NCBI GenBank assembly: GCA_027056155.1
Contig: JALULR010000118.1
Coordinates: forward strand, 1 to 7,254
Source: DHVE2 group archaeon
GTDB taxonomy: Archaea > Thermoplasmatota > Thermoplasmata > Thermoplasmatales > Aciduliprofundaceae
Length of the DNA: 7,254 nucleotides
Reading direction: 5' to 3'
Position numbers and translations under genes: made by a program. This document shows, in pieces, positions 1-5,946 of this stretch (its first letter is position 1; every line of letters starts with the position of its first letter). Below the pieces are notes generated by a model, which saw only the letters and a list, made by a program, of their open reading frames with translations, had not been told where the DNA came from and did not search any database.

Positions 1-672
1 GTTATATTAAGATTGCACTTTTACGATAAAGAGTTTCTGCAAAAATCCATAAGCATTACACAGGAAGATGAGAAAATCACAATTAAAAGCTCTGAGTACG
101 TTATCGAGAAAATAAAAAATTTGCTCACAAGGAGAGATTCTCTTGGCCAGATAACATGGTGCGTAATTCAAAACGAATATCGAACCCTAGAAAAGCTCGA
201 AGAGAAAGTAGAAAAATTGCAAAATGCATCGATACACGAATACTCTAGCGCATTGCTAAGAAACATACTTCAAATCAAGAAAAATCTGTTTTACGTGCAC
301 AGAGATTACCTAAGATTGCGCAACATTGTAGAGGGAGCAATAGACAAAAAATACGAAACTGACGAGATGCATCGCATACTCAGAGATGTTAACGAGATGA
401 TAGAAATAGTAGAGTACCTCGTAGATGCCGCCACCACGGCCATTCAGCTTATGCAAAACACGCTAACTGCAAAGATGAACGATGTAATGAAAATACTAAC
501 TGTGATAGCAACAATAATGATGCCTCTTACTTTAATTGCAGGCATATACGGTATGAACTTTAGAAACATGCCAGAGCTTTACTGGGAATATGGTTATTAC
601 TACGCTCTCGCACTTATGCTTGTAATTGCTGTGGTGATGATTTATTATTTTAAAGCGAAGAGAATTTTTTGA
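1..672 (+). CDS. corA: CorA-family magnesium/divalent cation channel, C-terminal part (partial)
   Basis: The reading frame is open from base 1 to a TGA at 670-672, giving 223 visible residues; the N-terminus lies outside the window, so the TTG at 13 is an internal Leu codon and not a start. CorA proteins are homopentameric inner-membrane Mg2+ (also Co2+/Ni2+) channels, usually around 310-350 aa, so roughly two thirds is seen. The visible part runs from the charged helical cytoplasmic/stalk region (repeated Lys/Glu heptad-like stretches) into the stalk helix ending MNDVMKILTVIAT, then TM1, the invariant GMN signature (GMNF encoded at 550-561) followed by MPEL in the periplasmic loop, a second membrane helix rich in Ala/Leu/Val, and the basic end KAKRIF. 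TM1-GMN-loop-TM2-basic tail is diagnostic of the family. Exact ion preference cannot be read from this. It converges on pgk with one base between the two stops. Confidence 0.93.
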   Translation, partial: VILRLHFYDKEFLQKSISITQEDEKITIKSSEYVIEKIKNLLTRRDSLGQITWCVIQNEYRTLEKLEEKVEKLQNASIHEYSSALLRNILQIKKNLFYVHRDYLRLRNIVEGAIDKKYETDEMHRILRDVNEMIEIVEYLVDAATTAIQLMQNTLTAKMNDVMKILTVIATIMMPLTLIAGIYGMNFRNMPELYWEYGYYYALALMLVIAVVMIYYFKAKRIF

Positions 673-673
673 G

Positions 674-1897
674 TTACTCTGTAAATAAATTATAGGAGTC
701 TGTAAGTGCATTTAGCACGGGCATATCTCCGCCAGAAAGGAATGTTATGAGCGAACCGCCACCAGTGCTAACGTGCTCAAAGCGATTTTTCATGCCATAT
801 TTCTCAAGTGCTGCAATGGTATGGCCACCTCCAGCAACTTTAAATGCAGGAGATTCGGCAATTCCTCTATATACCTCAAAAGTGCCCACTTCAAACTCTG
901 GTATTTCAAATACGCCCATTGGCCCATTTAGCACTATACCCTTTGCCTTGTCAGCGATATTCATGTACTTCACCGCAGTATCTAGGCCTATATCATATAT
1001 AGGATGAGCAGTGGGTAGCTCGTCAATGCGCAGAGCTTTTCGTGCGCCGTTGTAGTTAATTACAACATCTATAGGTATCTCTATCTTGTCACCATATTCA
1101 TTGAGGAGCGTGCGGGCTTCTTTAACATAGTATGTGTAATCTCCAAACTCCTTATTCAAAAACTCCATGTTCTTTGCGCCAAGCTCATAACCCTGCGCAA
1201 GGAGAAAGAAGTAAGCCACCACTCCGCCAGTGAGAACCTTATCCACTATATTATCCTTCAAAAAGCTCTTCATAACCTTTATTGAGTCTTCAGCCTTTGC
1301 ACCTCCGAAAACCGCAATTTTAGGACGCTCTTTCATCTCCATAAACTTTGAAAGCATGCGTATTTCCCTATCCATTAAGCGCCCTGCGAGCATGGGCATG
1401 CTTCTAGCAAACCCCACCAACGACGGCTGGGCTCGATGAGCCGCTGCAAACGCATCGTTGATAAAGTAATCTCCAAGAGGCGCTAGGTTTTTTACAATGT
1501 GCGTTTTAGCCGGGTCACCCTTTTTTAAGCAGTATTCCTCAGCGTAAAATCGGGTATTTTCTAATAATATGAACTCACCGTTTTTCATGTGCTCAATTTC
1601 TCTTCTAGCATGCTCCCCAAACAAATCTTCAACAAAGCGCACGTTTCTACGCAGCAACCTCGAGAATACCTTGGCATGAGCTCTTAAACTAACAAAATCA
1701 CGCTTTCCGGGCCTGCTTTGATGCGCTATAATGACCACCTTGCTATTTTTCAGCTCTCGCAAAGTGTGCAAATGTGCTTCAAATCGTGAATAATCAAGTA
1801 TTGAACCAGACTCAGGGTCCAGAGGCGAGTTGATATCTACACGTACAAACACCGTCTTGCCCCGCAGCGGAAAATCGTCCATGGTGAAGTACTTCAT
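674..1897 (-). CDS. pgk: Phosphoglycerate kinase, archaeal type
   Basis: Catalyses reversible phosphate transfer between 1,3-bisphosphoglycerate and ADP in glycolysis/gluconeogenesis; cytosolic monomer or dimer. With the start chosen here it has 407 aa, normal for archaeal PGKs. Motifs in order: RVDINSP (about 19-25), HQSRPG (59-64), ENTRF (113-117) and DAFAAAHR (148-155) supply the basic and polar 3-PG site of the N-domain; GGAKAEDS (198-205), GPMGVFE (325-331), GGGHT (356-360) and STGGGS (377-382) form the nucleotide site of the C-domain. The residue after GGG is His, where bacterial and eukaryotic enzymes have Asp; I believe this is common in archaeal PGKs. A longer frame begins at an ATG at 1912 (five more residues, MRLHG). 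I prefer the ATG at 1897 because the TATA box at 1918-1929 lies about 25 nt upstream of it, fitting a leaderless mRNA, and only about 10 nt from the upstream ATG. Single gene, divergent from the surface-protein gene at 2084. Confidence 0.96.
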   Translation of the reverse strand: MKYFTMDDFPLRGKTVFVRVDINSPLDPESGSILDYSRFEAHLHTLRELKNSKVVIIAHQSRPGKRDFVSLRAHAKVFSRLLRRNVRFVEDLFGEHARREIEHMKNGEFILLENTRFYAEEYCLKKGDPAKTHIVKNLAPLGDYFINDAFAAAHRAQPSLVGFARSMPMLAGRLMDREIRMLSKFMEMKERPKIAVFGGAKAEDSIKVMKSFLKDNIVDKVLTGGVVAYFFLLAQGYELGAKNMEFLNKEFGDYTYYVKEARTLLNEYGDKIEIPIDVVINYNGARKALRIDELPTAHPIYDIGLDTAVKYMNIADKAKGIVLNGPMGVFEIPEFEVGTFEVYRGIAESPAFKVAGGGHTIAALEKYGMKNRFEHVSTGGGSLITFLSGGDMPVLNALTDSYNLFTE

Positions 1898-1917
1898 ACC
1901 GTGTAATCTCATTCTTC

Positions 1918-1929
1918 TATAAAATTTTT
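1918..1929 (-). promoter_or_regulatory. TATA box of pgk (leaderless promoter)
   Basis: On the minus strand this reads AAAAATTTTATA, preceded by a purine-rich AAAG stretch that could serve as the BRE. Its centre is about 25 nt upstream of the ATG at 1897, the spacing expected when transcription starts at the start codon. No Shine-Dalgarno is visible before either candidate ATG. Confidence 0.6.
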
Positions 1930-1962
1930 CTTTGTCTACATCTTGCAGTCATGCTAACAATA

Positions 1963-1975
1963 GTATTATAAAAAC
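1963..1975 (+). promoter_or_regulatory. Candidate TATA box for the 399-aa surface-protein gene
   Basis: GTATTATAAAAAC reads as an archaeal TATA element directed rightwards. Transcription would begin around 1990-2000, leaving a leader of about 90 nt that contains the CCACAnATG repeats and the ribosome site at 2073. A second candidate, GATATACTA at 2045-2053, would give a very short leader and place the repeats upstream of the promoter. The sequence alone does not decide between them. Confidence 0.4.
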
Positions 1976-2003
1976 CGAGAAATGAGCAAGAGAGATGGAG
2001 ATA

Positions 2004-2045
2004 CCACAAATGCGAACTATGCCACACATGTGTGCCACAAATGTG
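2004..2045 (+). repeat. Three CCACA[A/C]ATG repeats including a 12-bp palindrome; probable operator region
   Basis: CCACAAATGCG (2004-2014), CCACACATGTG (2022-2032) and CCACAAATGTG (2035-2045) are three near-identical direct copies. The middle one is the left part of the perfect palindrome CACACATGTGTG (2023-2034), and the last two copies are spaced 13 bp apart. There is no loop, so an RNA hairpin is unlikely; a dimeric DNA-binding regulator is the better reading. The cluster lies in the divergent pgk/surface-protein intergenic region, nearer the surface-protein gene. Confidence 0.5.
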
Positions 2046-2072
2046 ATATACTAGAACCTCTGTATTATGCAT

Positions 2073-2078
2073 GGTGAT
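2073..2078 (+). promoter_or_regulatory. Ribosome binding site of the 399-aa gene
   Basis: GGTGAT matches six bases of the archaeal anti-Shine-Dalgarno complement (GGAGGTGAT) and sits 5 nt before the ATG at 2084. It supports that start and shows that this message has a leader, unlike pgk and the gene at 3352. Confidence 0.6.
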
Positions 2079-2083
2079 AAATT

Positions 2084-3283
2084 ATGAATAAGGCAATAAT
2101 AGCAGGAGTAGTGCTTATAATGGCACTGGGATTATTCTCTACTGCAGCGAGTGCTAATGGTGAGCATGGCATGTATTCAGGAGGGTACATGAGCATTGGG
2201 AATTTTAGCTATTCAAGCGGCGTAGCAGAAGGAAAATTTGTAAACTTTAACATTAACGAGCAAACGGGAGAATTGAGCAACTACGAAGTAAACAATACCA
2301 TGATATTTAAGCAAGTAAGCTATGAAAACCAAACAAAAGGCACAATAAACGTAAAAGGCCCGATGCTATGGTACTATGGCATGGGTACATCTTTTAACTG
2401 GAGCAACAACCCGGGAATCAATACCATGTGGAGATTCATTCATGTGCATGATAATCCAGCAGGTGTGTTTCAAATAATCGTGCATGGTCGAGATACAATT
2501 ACATATACTCTAACATCGGGGATAAATGCTCAAATCATAGGAAACCACACAATTGAGCTAACGGGCAATATCGACGGCATGCTAATCTACTCTGGCGAAG
2601 CGGCAGTAAATCAAAATGAAATTAAGGTCAAGCTAGGAACTTACAACTACGAATTTGGAAACTACTCGTACAGTGGCGGAAGTGCGATATTCATGCTCAC
2701 AAACGCATGGCATTTTAGCAAGCAAATGCGCAAAATGATAATGAACGCAATTGCTGACGGCAAGATGGGCGGGCAGCTAATAATAAACAGAAACAACCAC
2801 GACTTTATGAACTACACATACGGATTTAAGGCACAGCTCAAAATTAACAAGGATAATCACATACAGGTAGAGGTGCAGGCACAGAGCCACGAGGGCAAAG
2901 TACTGATGCTCACCATTGATAAGAATGACATACAATATGATGCAAACCATACACTCATAGTAAAAATAGATGGGCAGAAACTCAAAATGGATAGCAGCAC
3001 GGGAGTATTTGCTGGGGGGTCTAGCGGCAAGTATGCAGTAATAAATGGCAGCACCGAGCTCACTATAATCGTGTATATTCCTCATTTCTCAGAGCATAGC
3101 ATTGATATAGAAAGCGTGGCAGCGGCACCGAGCCAAGGAGGCAGTGGAAGCTCAACAAACTCAGATAACAATGGTAATGGTAGTGGAAATGGTGGCATAA
3201 GCAACGAAGTCTTGATTGCAACAGTGATAGGCATAGTGATTATAATCGCAGTGGTGGCAGTAATATGGGTCAAGAAAAAATGA
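2084..3283 (+). CDS. Secreted, C-terminally membrane-anchored surface protein of unknown function
   Basis: I do not recognise a named family. The 399-aa product starts with a clear signal peptide (Lys3, hydrophobic core about 4-19, likely cleavage after the AASA ending at 24). It then has a roughly 320-residue extracytoplasmic region predicted to be mostly beta, a Ser/Gly/Asn linker (about 350-372), one membrane helix (about 374-396) and a short KKK tail, so the bulk faces outward. There are ten N-x-S/T sequons (for example Asn40, 70, 82, 105, 154, 193, 243, 288, 321, 365) and no cysteine, both fitting a glycosylated archaeal cell-surface protein. The ectodomain is rich in Asn, Tyr, Gly and His, with GNFSYS (39-44) echoed by GNYSYS (192-197). 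A YIPHFSEHSI segment (331-340) just before the linker resembles the closing strand of beta-sandwich modules in archaeal surface proteins (inference). The start is fixed by the GGTGAT ribosome site. It could be an S-layer-associated, adhesive or sensory protein; enzyme activity is not indicated. Confidence 0.85.
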   Translation: MNKAIIAGVVLIMALGLFSTAASANGEHGMYSGGYMSIGNFSYSSGVAEGKFVNFNINEQTGELSNYEVNNTMIFKQVSYENQTKGTINVKGPMLWYYGMGTSFNWSNNPGINTMWRFIHVHDNPAGVFQIIVHGRDTITYTLTSGINAQIIGNHTIELTGNIDGMLIYSGEAAVNQNEIKVKLGTYNYEFGNYSYSGGSAIFMLTNAWHFSKQMRKMIMNAIADGKMGGQLIINRNNHDFMNYTYGFKAQLKINKDNHIQVEVQAQSHEGKVLMLTIDKNDIQYDANHTLIVKIDGQKLKMDSSTGVFAGGSSGKYAVINGSTELTIIVYIPHFSEHSIDIESVAAAPSQGGSGSSTNSDNNGNGSGNGGISNEVLIATVIGIVIIIAVVAVIWVKKK

Positions 3284-3295
3284 GCTCGCAACTCC

Positions 3296-3308
3296 TCTTT
3301 TTTCTTTT
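3296..3308 (+). terminator. T-rich terminator after the 399-aa gene
   Basis: TCTTTTTTCTTTT lies about 13 nt past the TGA, with no hairpin before it, as expected for archaeal U-tract termination. The core T6-C-T3/4-G recurs after the next gene at 3930. Confidence 0.5.
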
Positions 3309-3314
3309 GTGCTC

Positions 3315-3328
3315 ATAAATTTTAAATA
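3315..3328 (+). promoter_or_regulatory. TATA box of the 187-aa gene (leaderless promoter)
   Basis: ATAAATTTTAAATA contains TTTAAATA at 3321-3328, centred about 27 nt before the ATG at 3352. No ribosome binding site precedes that ATG (CCTCCAACAAG), so the transcript is probably leaderless and independent of the upstream gene. Confidence 0.6.
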
Positions 3329-3351
3329 CTCTGTCTTCTTCCTCCAACAAG

Positions 3352-3915
3352 ATGAGAAGGATATCCATTGCAGTGATACTGGTAATCTCGCTAATGTTTG
3401 TTTCCCTTGCCAATACGCAAGCGCTGCCTGTGAGCGGACAGAAAAGTATATACCCTAATGTGACGGTATATTTTTCAGACGGGGTTAGCGAAAACATATC
3501 TGGCAAGGTGTGGGCAGATACCATATTTCCCATAGTAGAAGGCATGATTCACAACTTTAGCTGGGGCAAGAAAATCAAATACCTGTTTTTCGATAAATCA
3601 CTCAAAGGCCTCAATCCATTTGGTCTAGACTTTGTGAGAGCTATGGAAACGCACACTTCCAAAGAGTTTAATACCAATTTCCCAAAGCTGGTAGGTGATT
3701 CGTTGGAATCCATATACAATAAAGACTCTGACCGCGATGGATACTCAAATATCGAAGAACTTAACGCGGGTACATATCCCGGAGACCCTAGCGACCACCC
3801 CGGCACAGTGCAAGAGAAGTTTTGGGACCAATATGGTGGGTATACTATAATAACTATCATTGTGCTATCTATATTTGCACTGTACTTTGTATTTAACCGA
3901 GAGAAAAAAGACTAA
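3352..3915 (+). CDS. Membrane-anchored extracytoplasmic protein with one TSP3/EF-hand-like calcium loop
   Basis: No named family recognised. The 187-aa product has an N-terminal signal peptide (Arg-Arg start, hydrophobic core about 4-20, likely cleavage near 22-24), an outward domain of about 140 residues, one membrane helix (about 164-181) and a short charged tail NREKKD. At 125-136 it has Asp125-Ser-Asp127-Arg-Asp129-Gly130, Asn133 and Glu136, followed by GTYPGDP. This is the DxDxDGxxNxxE pattern of thrombospondin type-3 or dockerin-like calcium-binding loops, common in archaeal and bacterial surface proteins. It lies about 28 residues from the membrane, so it may stiffen the stem (inference). 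Three sequons (Asn36, 48, 68) and no cysteine suggest a glycosylated surface location. Transcription starts from its own TATA box. It follows another anchored surface protein on the same strand, so joint function is possible but unproven. Its stop codon overlaps that of the opposing ABC permease gene. Confidence 0.85.
   Translation: MRRISIAVILVISLMFVSLANTQALPVSGQKSIYPNVTVYFSDGVSENISGKVWADTIFPIVEGMIHNFSWGKKIKYLFFDKSLKGLNPFGLDFVRAMETHTSKEFNTNFPKLVGDSLESIYNKDSDRDGYSNIEELNAGTYPGDPSDHPGTVQEKFWDQYGGYTIITIIVLSIFALYFVFNREKKD
3904..3909 (-). terminator. T6 terminator of the pyrDK-ABC cluster, inside the opposing gene's 3' end
   Basis: On the minus strand a T6 run followed by CTC begins two bases after the permease TAG. 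On the plus strand the same bases are the two Lys codons near the end of the 187-aa protein. This is the first U-tract available to the operon transcript. Confidence 0.4.
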
Positions 3916-5264
3916 TCGTAATATATCCATTTTTTCTTTGCTCTTTTAACACTTACCCATGCTATTGCTAACATTGCAGCAGCGGTGCCTATTATTATCG
4001 CTGTGTTAAGCATGCCTAGGTTCAAGCTAGATATTGTCAGAATTATACCCGGCACCACGCTATACAAGCTAAACTTTATCACAATTTCTGGGTCAAATAA
4101 CATACTAGTTACCCTGTATCCGGCCAGATATGCCGTTATCGACAACAGATATGCAACATTGAGATAGAATAGCGCAAAAGCGGGAAGTAGCAAACTCAGA
4201 GAACTCAGATTTAAATATATAATAATGGGCACGGAGACTATTGAAACTATGATAACATGCGCCTTCATATGCGTCTTAATTATGCCCCACGGCGAAAGCG
4301 GGAGCAAAGCCATGTACCGATAATCGTCCATGATAGTAAGCCAGCTATAAACCACCGTTGAAAATATAGATAGCATAACAGTAAGGGATAGAGGAGTATA
4401 AACATTGCTCGATGAAATCTTGCTCAAAACCCGCACAAATATGAAGAGGAGTATCATCGGGAGAAAGTAAGTGAGTGTGGATTTTAATAGTATTCCGCCG
4501 CGTATTACATCGAGCATCTCCTTTGCAAGTAGGGCATCTTTAAATCTCTTTAAATAAGAATCAAACGCAGCTTTATGCTGTTTTTGTACGGTAGCTTGCT
4601 CTTCCACAGTAAGCAAGTAGCCCAAAGCTGAAAAAATCGCAATGACTAAAAATGCAAGAGCGAGATAAATAGTGTTTTTTGTAAATTGGAACTCCGCTGT
4701 AAAAAGAGGTGCTATGCCTAAGTATGCGAGCACAAGATACATAAATACCAAAATTATATATCCTATATATACTGGCTTAGAGCGCGTGTAAAGCGCAAAT
4801 GAAGTATATGCTAGAGAATAGCCAATGAACACAGAGCCCAATACAGATAGTGCAAACACAGATACCTGAAGTACGGTAATGTGTGAGAACGCAGAAGCTA
4901 TAAGCAAACCTGCGTACATGGGCAAGATGAACAGAAGGGTATAGTATATTGCATCACGCAGAAACGCGTAAAAATAGGTCTTTTTCGCAGATATGGGCAA
5001 AATTGAAAAGGTATTTACAAGGGTGAATTTTTCCATGGTTCTGCCTAAAAACTCGAAAGAGCCCACGCCAAACCCGTATATTAATGTGCTTATCAAAGTG
5101 ACCAATATAAAAGCACGATAAGGCATGACCGCAAATACTTCATCTACAAACATACCTCCAAGCACGGTAAAAAACATAATATACAGTGGAAAAACAAAAA
5201 GAGAATATTTTTTGGCCATTGCTAGGTGGCGGCGGTACTCTTCAATGAGGAAGTACTTGAGCAT
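3912..5264 (-). CDS. ABC transporter permease, ABC-2-like, two six-helix halves
   Basis: This 450-aa integral membrane protein is presumably the membrane partner of the ATPase encoded just upstream. I count about twelve hydrophobic helices in two sets of six (roughly 20-220 and 257-440), separated by a charged cytoplasmic segment (about 221-256, EEQATVQKQ onwards). Each half has the LP[IL]S element after its second helix, typical of ABC-2-type permeases: LPIS at 89-92 and LPLS at 321-324. This points to a fused or internally duplicated permease that could serve both subunit positions. The C-terminus is basic (KRAKKKW), so probably cytoplasmic. Start choice: a TTG at 5270 lies within the ribosome site, whereas the ATG at 5264 follows AAAGGAGGT with a 5-nt spacer and is preferred. 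The gene overlaps the ATPase gene by 23 nt, implying coupled translation. Substrate and direction are unknown; export is the usual role of this class. Confidence 0.85.
   Translation of the reverse strand: MLKYFLIEEYRRHLAMAKKYSLFVFPLYIMFFTVLGGMFVDEVFAVMPYRAFILVTLISTLIYGFGVGSFEFLGRTMEKFTLVNTFSILPISAKKTYFYAFLRDAIYYTLLFILPMYAGLLIASAFSHITVLQVSVFALSVLGSVFIGYSLAYTSFALYTRSKPVYIGYIILVFMYLVLAYLGIAPLFTAEFQFTKNTIYLALAFLVIAIFSALGYLLTVEEQATVQKQHKAAFDSYLKRFKDALLAKEMLDVIRGGILLKSTLTYFLPMILLFIFVRVLSKISSSNVYTPLSLTVMLSIFSTVVYSWLTIMDDYRYMALLPLSPWGIIKTHMKAHVIIVSIVSVPIIIYLNLSSLSLLLPAFALFYLNVAYLLSITAYLAGYRVTSMLFDPEIVIKFSLYSVVPGIILTISSLNLGMLNTAIIIGTAAAMLAIAWVSVKRAKKKWIYYD
3930..3939 (+). terminator. T-rich terminator of the 187-aa gene, inside the permease 3' end
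   Basis: TTTTTTCTTT starts 15 nt after the TAA of the 187-aa gene and repeats the motif found after the 399-aa gene at 3298-3308. On the minus strand it encodes the Lys-Lys-Lys of the permease tail. Confidence 0.45.
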
Positions 5265-5946
5265 AGCCAACCTCCTTTAAAAACAGCTCTTCTAAGTTAT
5301 CCAGCTCTTCCACAATTTTAACAATTTTGCCATCTTTGATTATACCCACCCGGGTGCATAACTTAGAAGCCATCTCGAGGATATGTGTGGCCATGAATAT
5401 AGTGCCACCTGCATTGATATAATCTTCAATCACACCACGCATCACTCGCTGATACACGGGGTCTAAATTTATAAATGGCTCGTCTAAAAACAATATTTTT
5501 GGCTCGTGCATCAGCGCTGCTGCAAACATGAGCCTCTGCTTAGTGCCCTTGGACAAGTTGCGGCAGATAGTGCGTCTATAAGAGCCCAAATCAAACTTTG
5601 TTATGCTAGCTTCTACCACTTTTCGGTCAAGACCACGAAGCTCGGCAACAAATGCAAGGTATTCTTCCACGGTGAGATAATTTGGCACGCTCTCACTTTC
5701 GGGTACGATGCCAACATTTACCCTAGCCTTTATTGGAGATTTTAGCGGATTTACGCCGGCAACTCTCACCGTACCATGCGCGGTGGTCTGTCCTGTTAAA
5801 ATCTTAATTAGTGTGGTTTTGCCAGCACCGTTGGGGCCCAGCAACGCAAATATCTCGCCTTGTCCAATTTCCAGTTCTAATCCCTTTAGCACATGCTTTT
5901 TTCCGTACCATTTCTCCAAGTTCTTAACAAAAATAACATGACTCAA
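5242..5946 (-). CDS. ABC transporter ATP-binding protein
   Basis: A 234-aa cytoplasmic nucleotide-binding subunit that hydrolyses ATP to drive the permease encoded directly downstream. All core motifs are present: Walker A GPNGAGKT (37-44), signature LSKGTKQ (131-137, the variant usual in ABC-2-type ATPases), Walker B ILFLDEP (151-157, catalytic Glu156), D-loop NLDP (160-163) and the switch His188 in ATH. At the Q-loop the usual Gln is replaced by Glu (VPES, Glu83), seen in many relatives of this class, so it should still be active. The start is TTG: AAGGAGGT at 5953-5960 lies 6 nt upstream and no better ATG exists near the conserved N-terminus. The TTG shares bases with the pyrK stop (TTGA), so translation is probably coupled to pyrK. 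The 3' end overlaps the permease start by 23 nt. The substrate cannot be inferred. Confidence 0.93.
   Translation of the reverse strand: MSHVIFVKNLEKWYGKKHVLKGLELEIGQGEIFALLGPNGAGKTTLIKILTGQTTAHGTVRVAGVNPLKSPIKARVNVGIVPESESVPNYLTVEEYLAFVAELRGLDRKVVEASITKFDLGSYRRTICRNLSKGTKQRLMFAAALMHEPKILFLDEPFINLDPVYQRVMRGVIEDYINAGGTIFMATHILEMASKLCTRVGIIKDGKIVKIVEELDNLEELFLKEVGYAQVLPH
5270..5278 (-). promoter_or_regulatory. Strong Shine-Dalgarno of the permease gene
   Basis: AAAGGAGGT on the minus strand, 5 nt before the ATG at 5264 and inside the ATPase coding region. It decides the permease start in favour of the ATG over the TTG at 5270, which overlaps the site itself. Confidence 0.75.

Noticed and set aside
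747..1439. Plus-strand open frames opposite pgk (747-1007 and 1230-1439)
   Set aside because: They lie antisense to a fully conserved phosphoglycerate kinase, have no promoter or ribosome site and encode nothing recognisable.
2023..2034. Palindrome CACACATGTGTG as a transcription terminator or RNA hairpin
   Set aside because: It has no loop and no T-tract after it, and lies upstream of a gene start; a protein-binding site is more likely.
2071..2091. Tiny upstream frame MVINYE overlapping the start of the 399-aa gene
   Set aside because: Six codons with no ribosome site of its own; its GTG/ATA bases are the GGTGAT ribosome site of the main gene. Probably chance, though a leaderless start from the 2045 TATA-like box cannot be excluded.
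2777..3291. Minus-strand open frames opposite the 399-aa gene
   Set aside because: The plus strand has the signal peptide, linker, membrane anchor and ribosome site of a real gene; the opposite frames look like shadows.
3270..3860. Minus-strand open frames opposite the 187-aa gene
   Set aside because: No initiation signals, and the plus-strand product has clear domain structure and a promoter.
5488..5494. ABC ATPase suspected inactive because of the Glu in the Q-loop
   Set aside because: Walker A, signature, Walker B Glu and switch His are intact, and Glu at this place is seen in many ABC-2-type ATPases.
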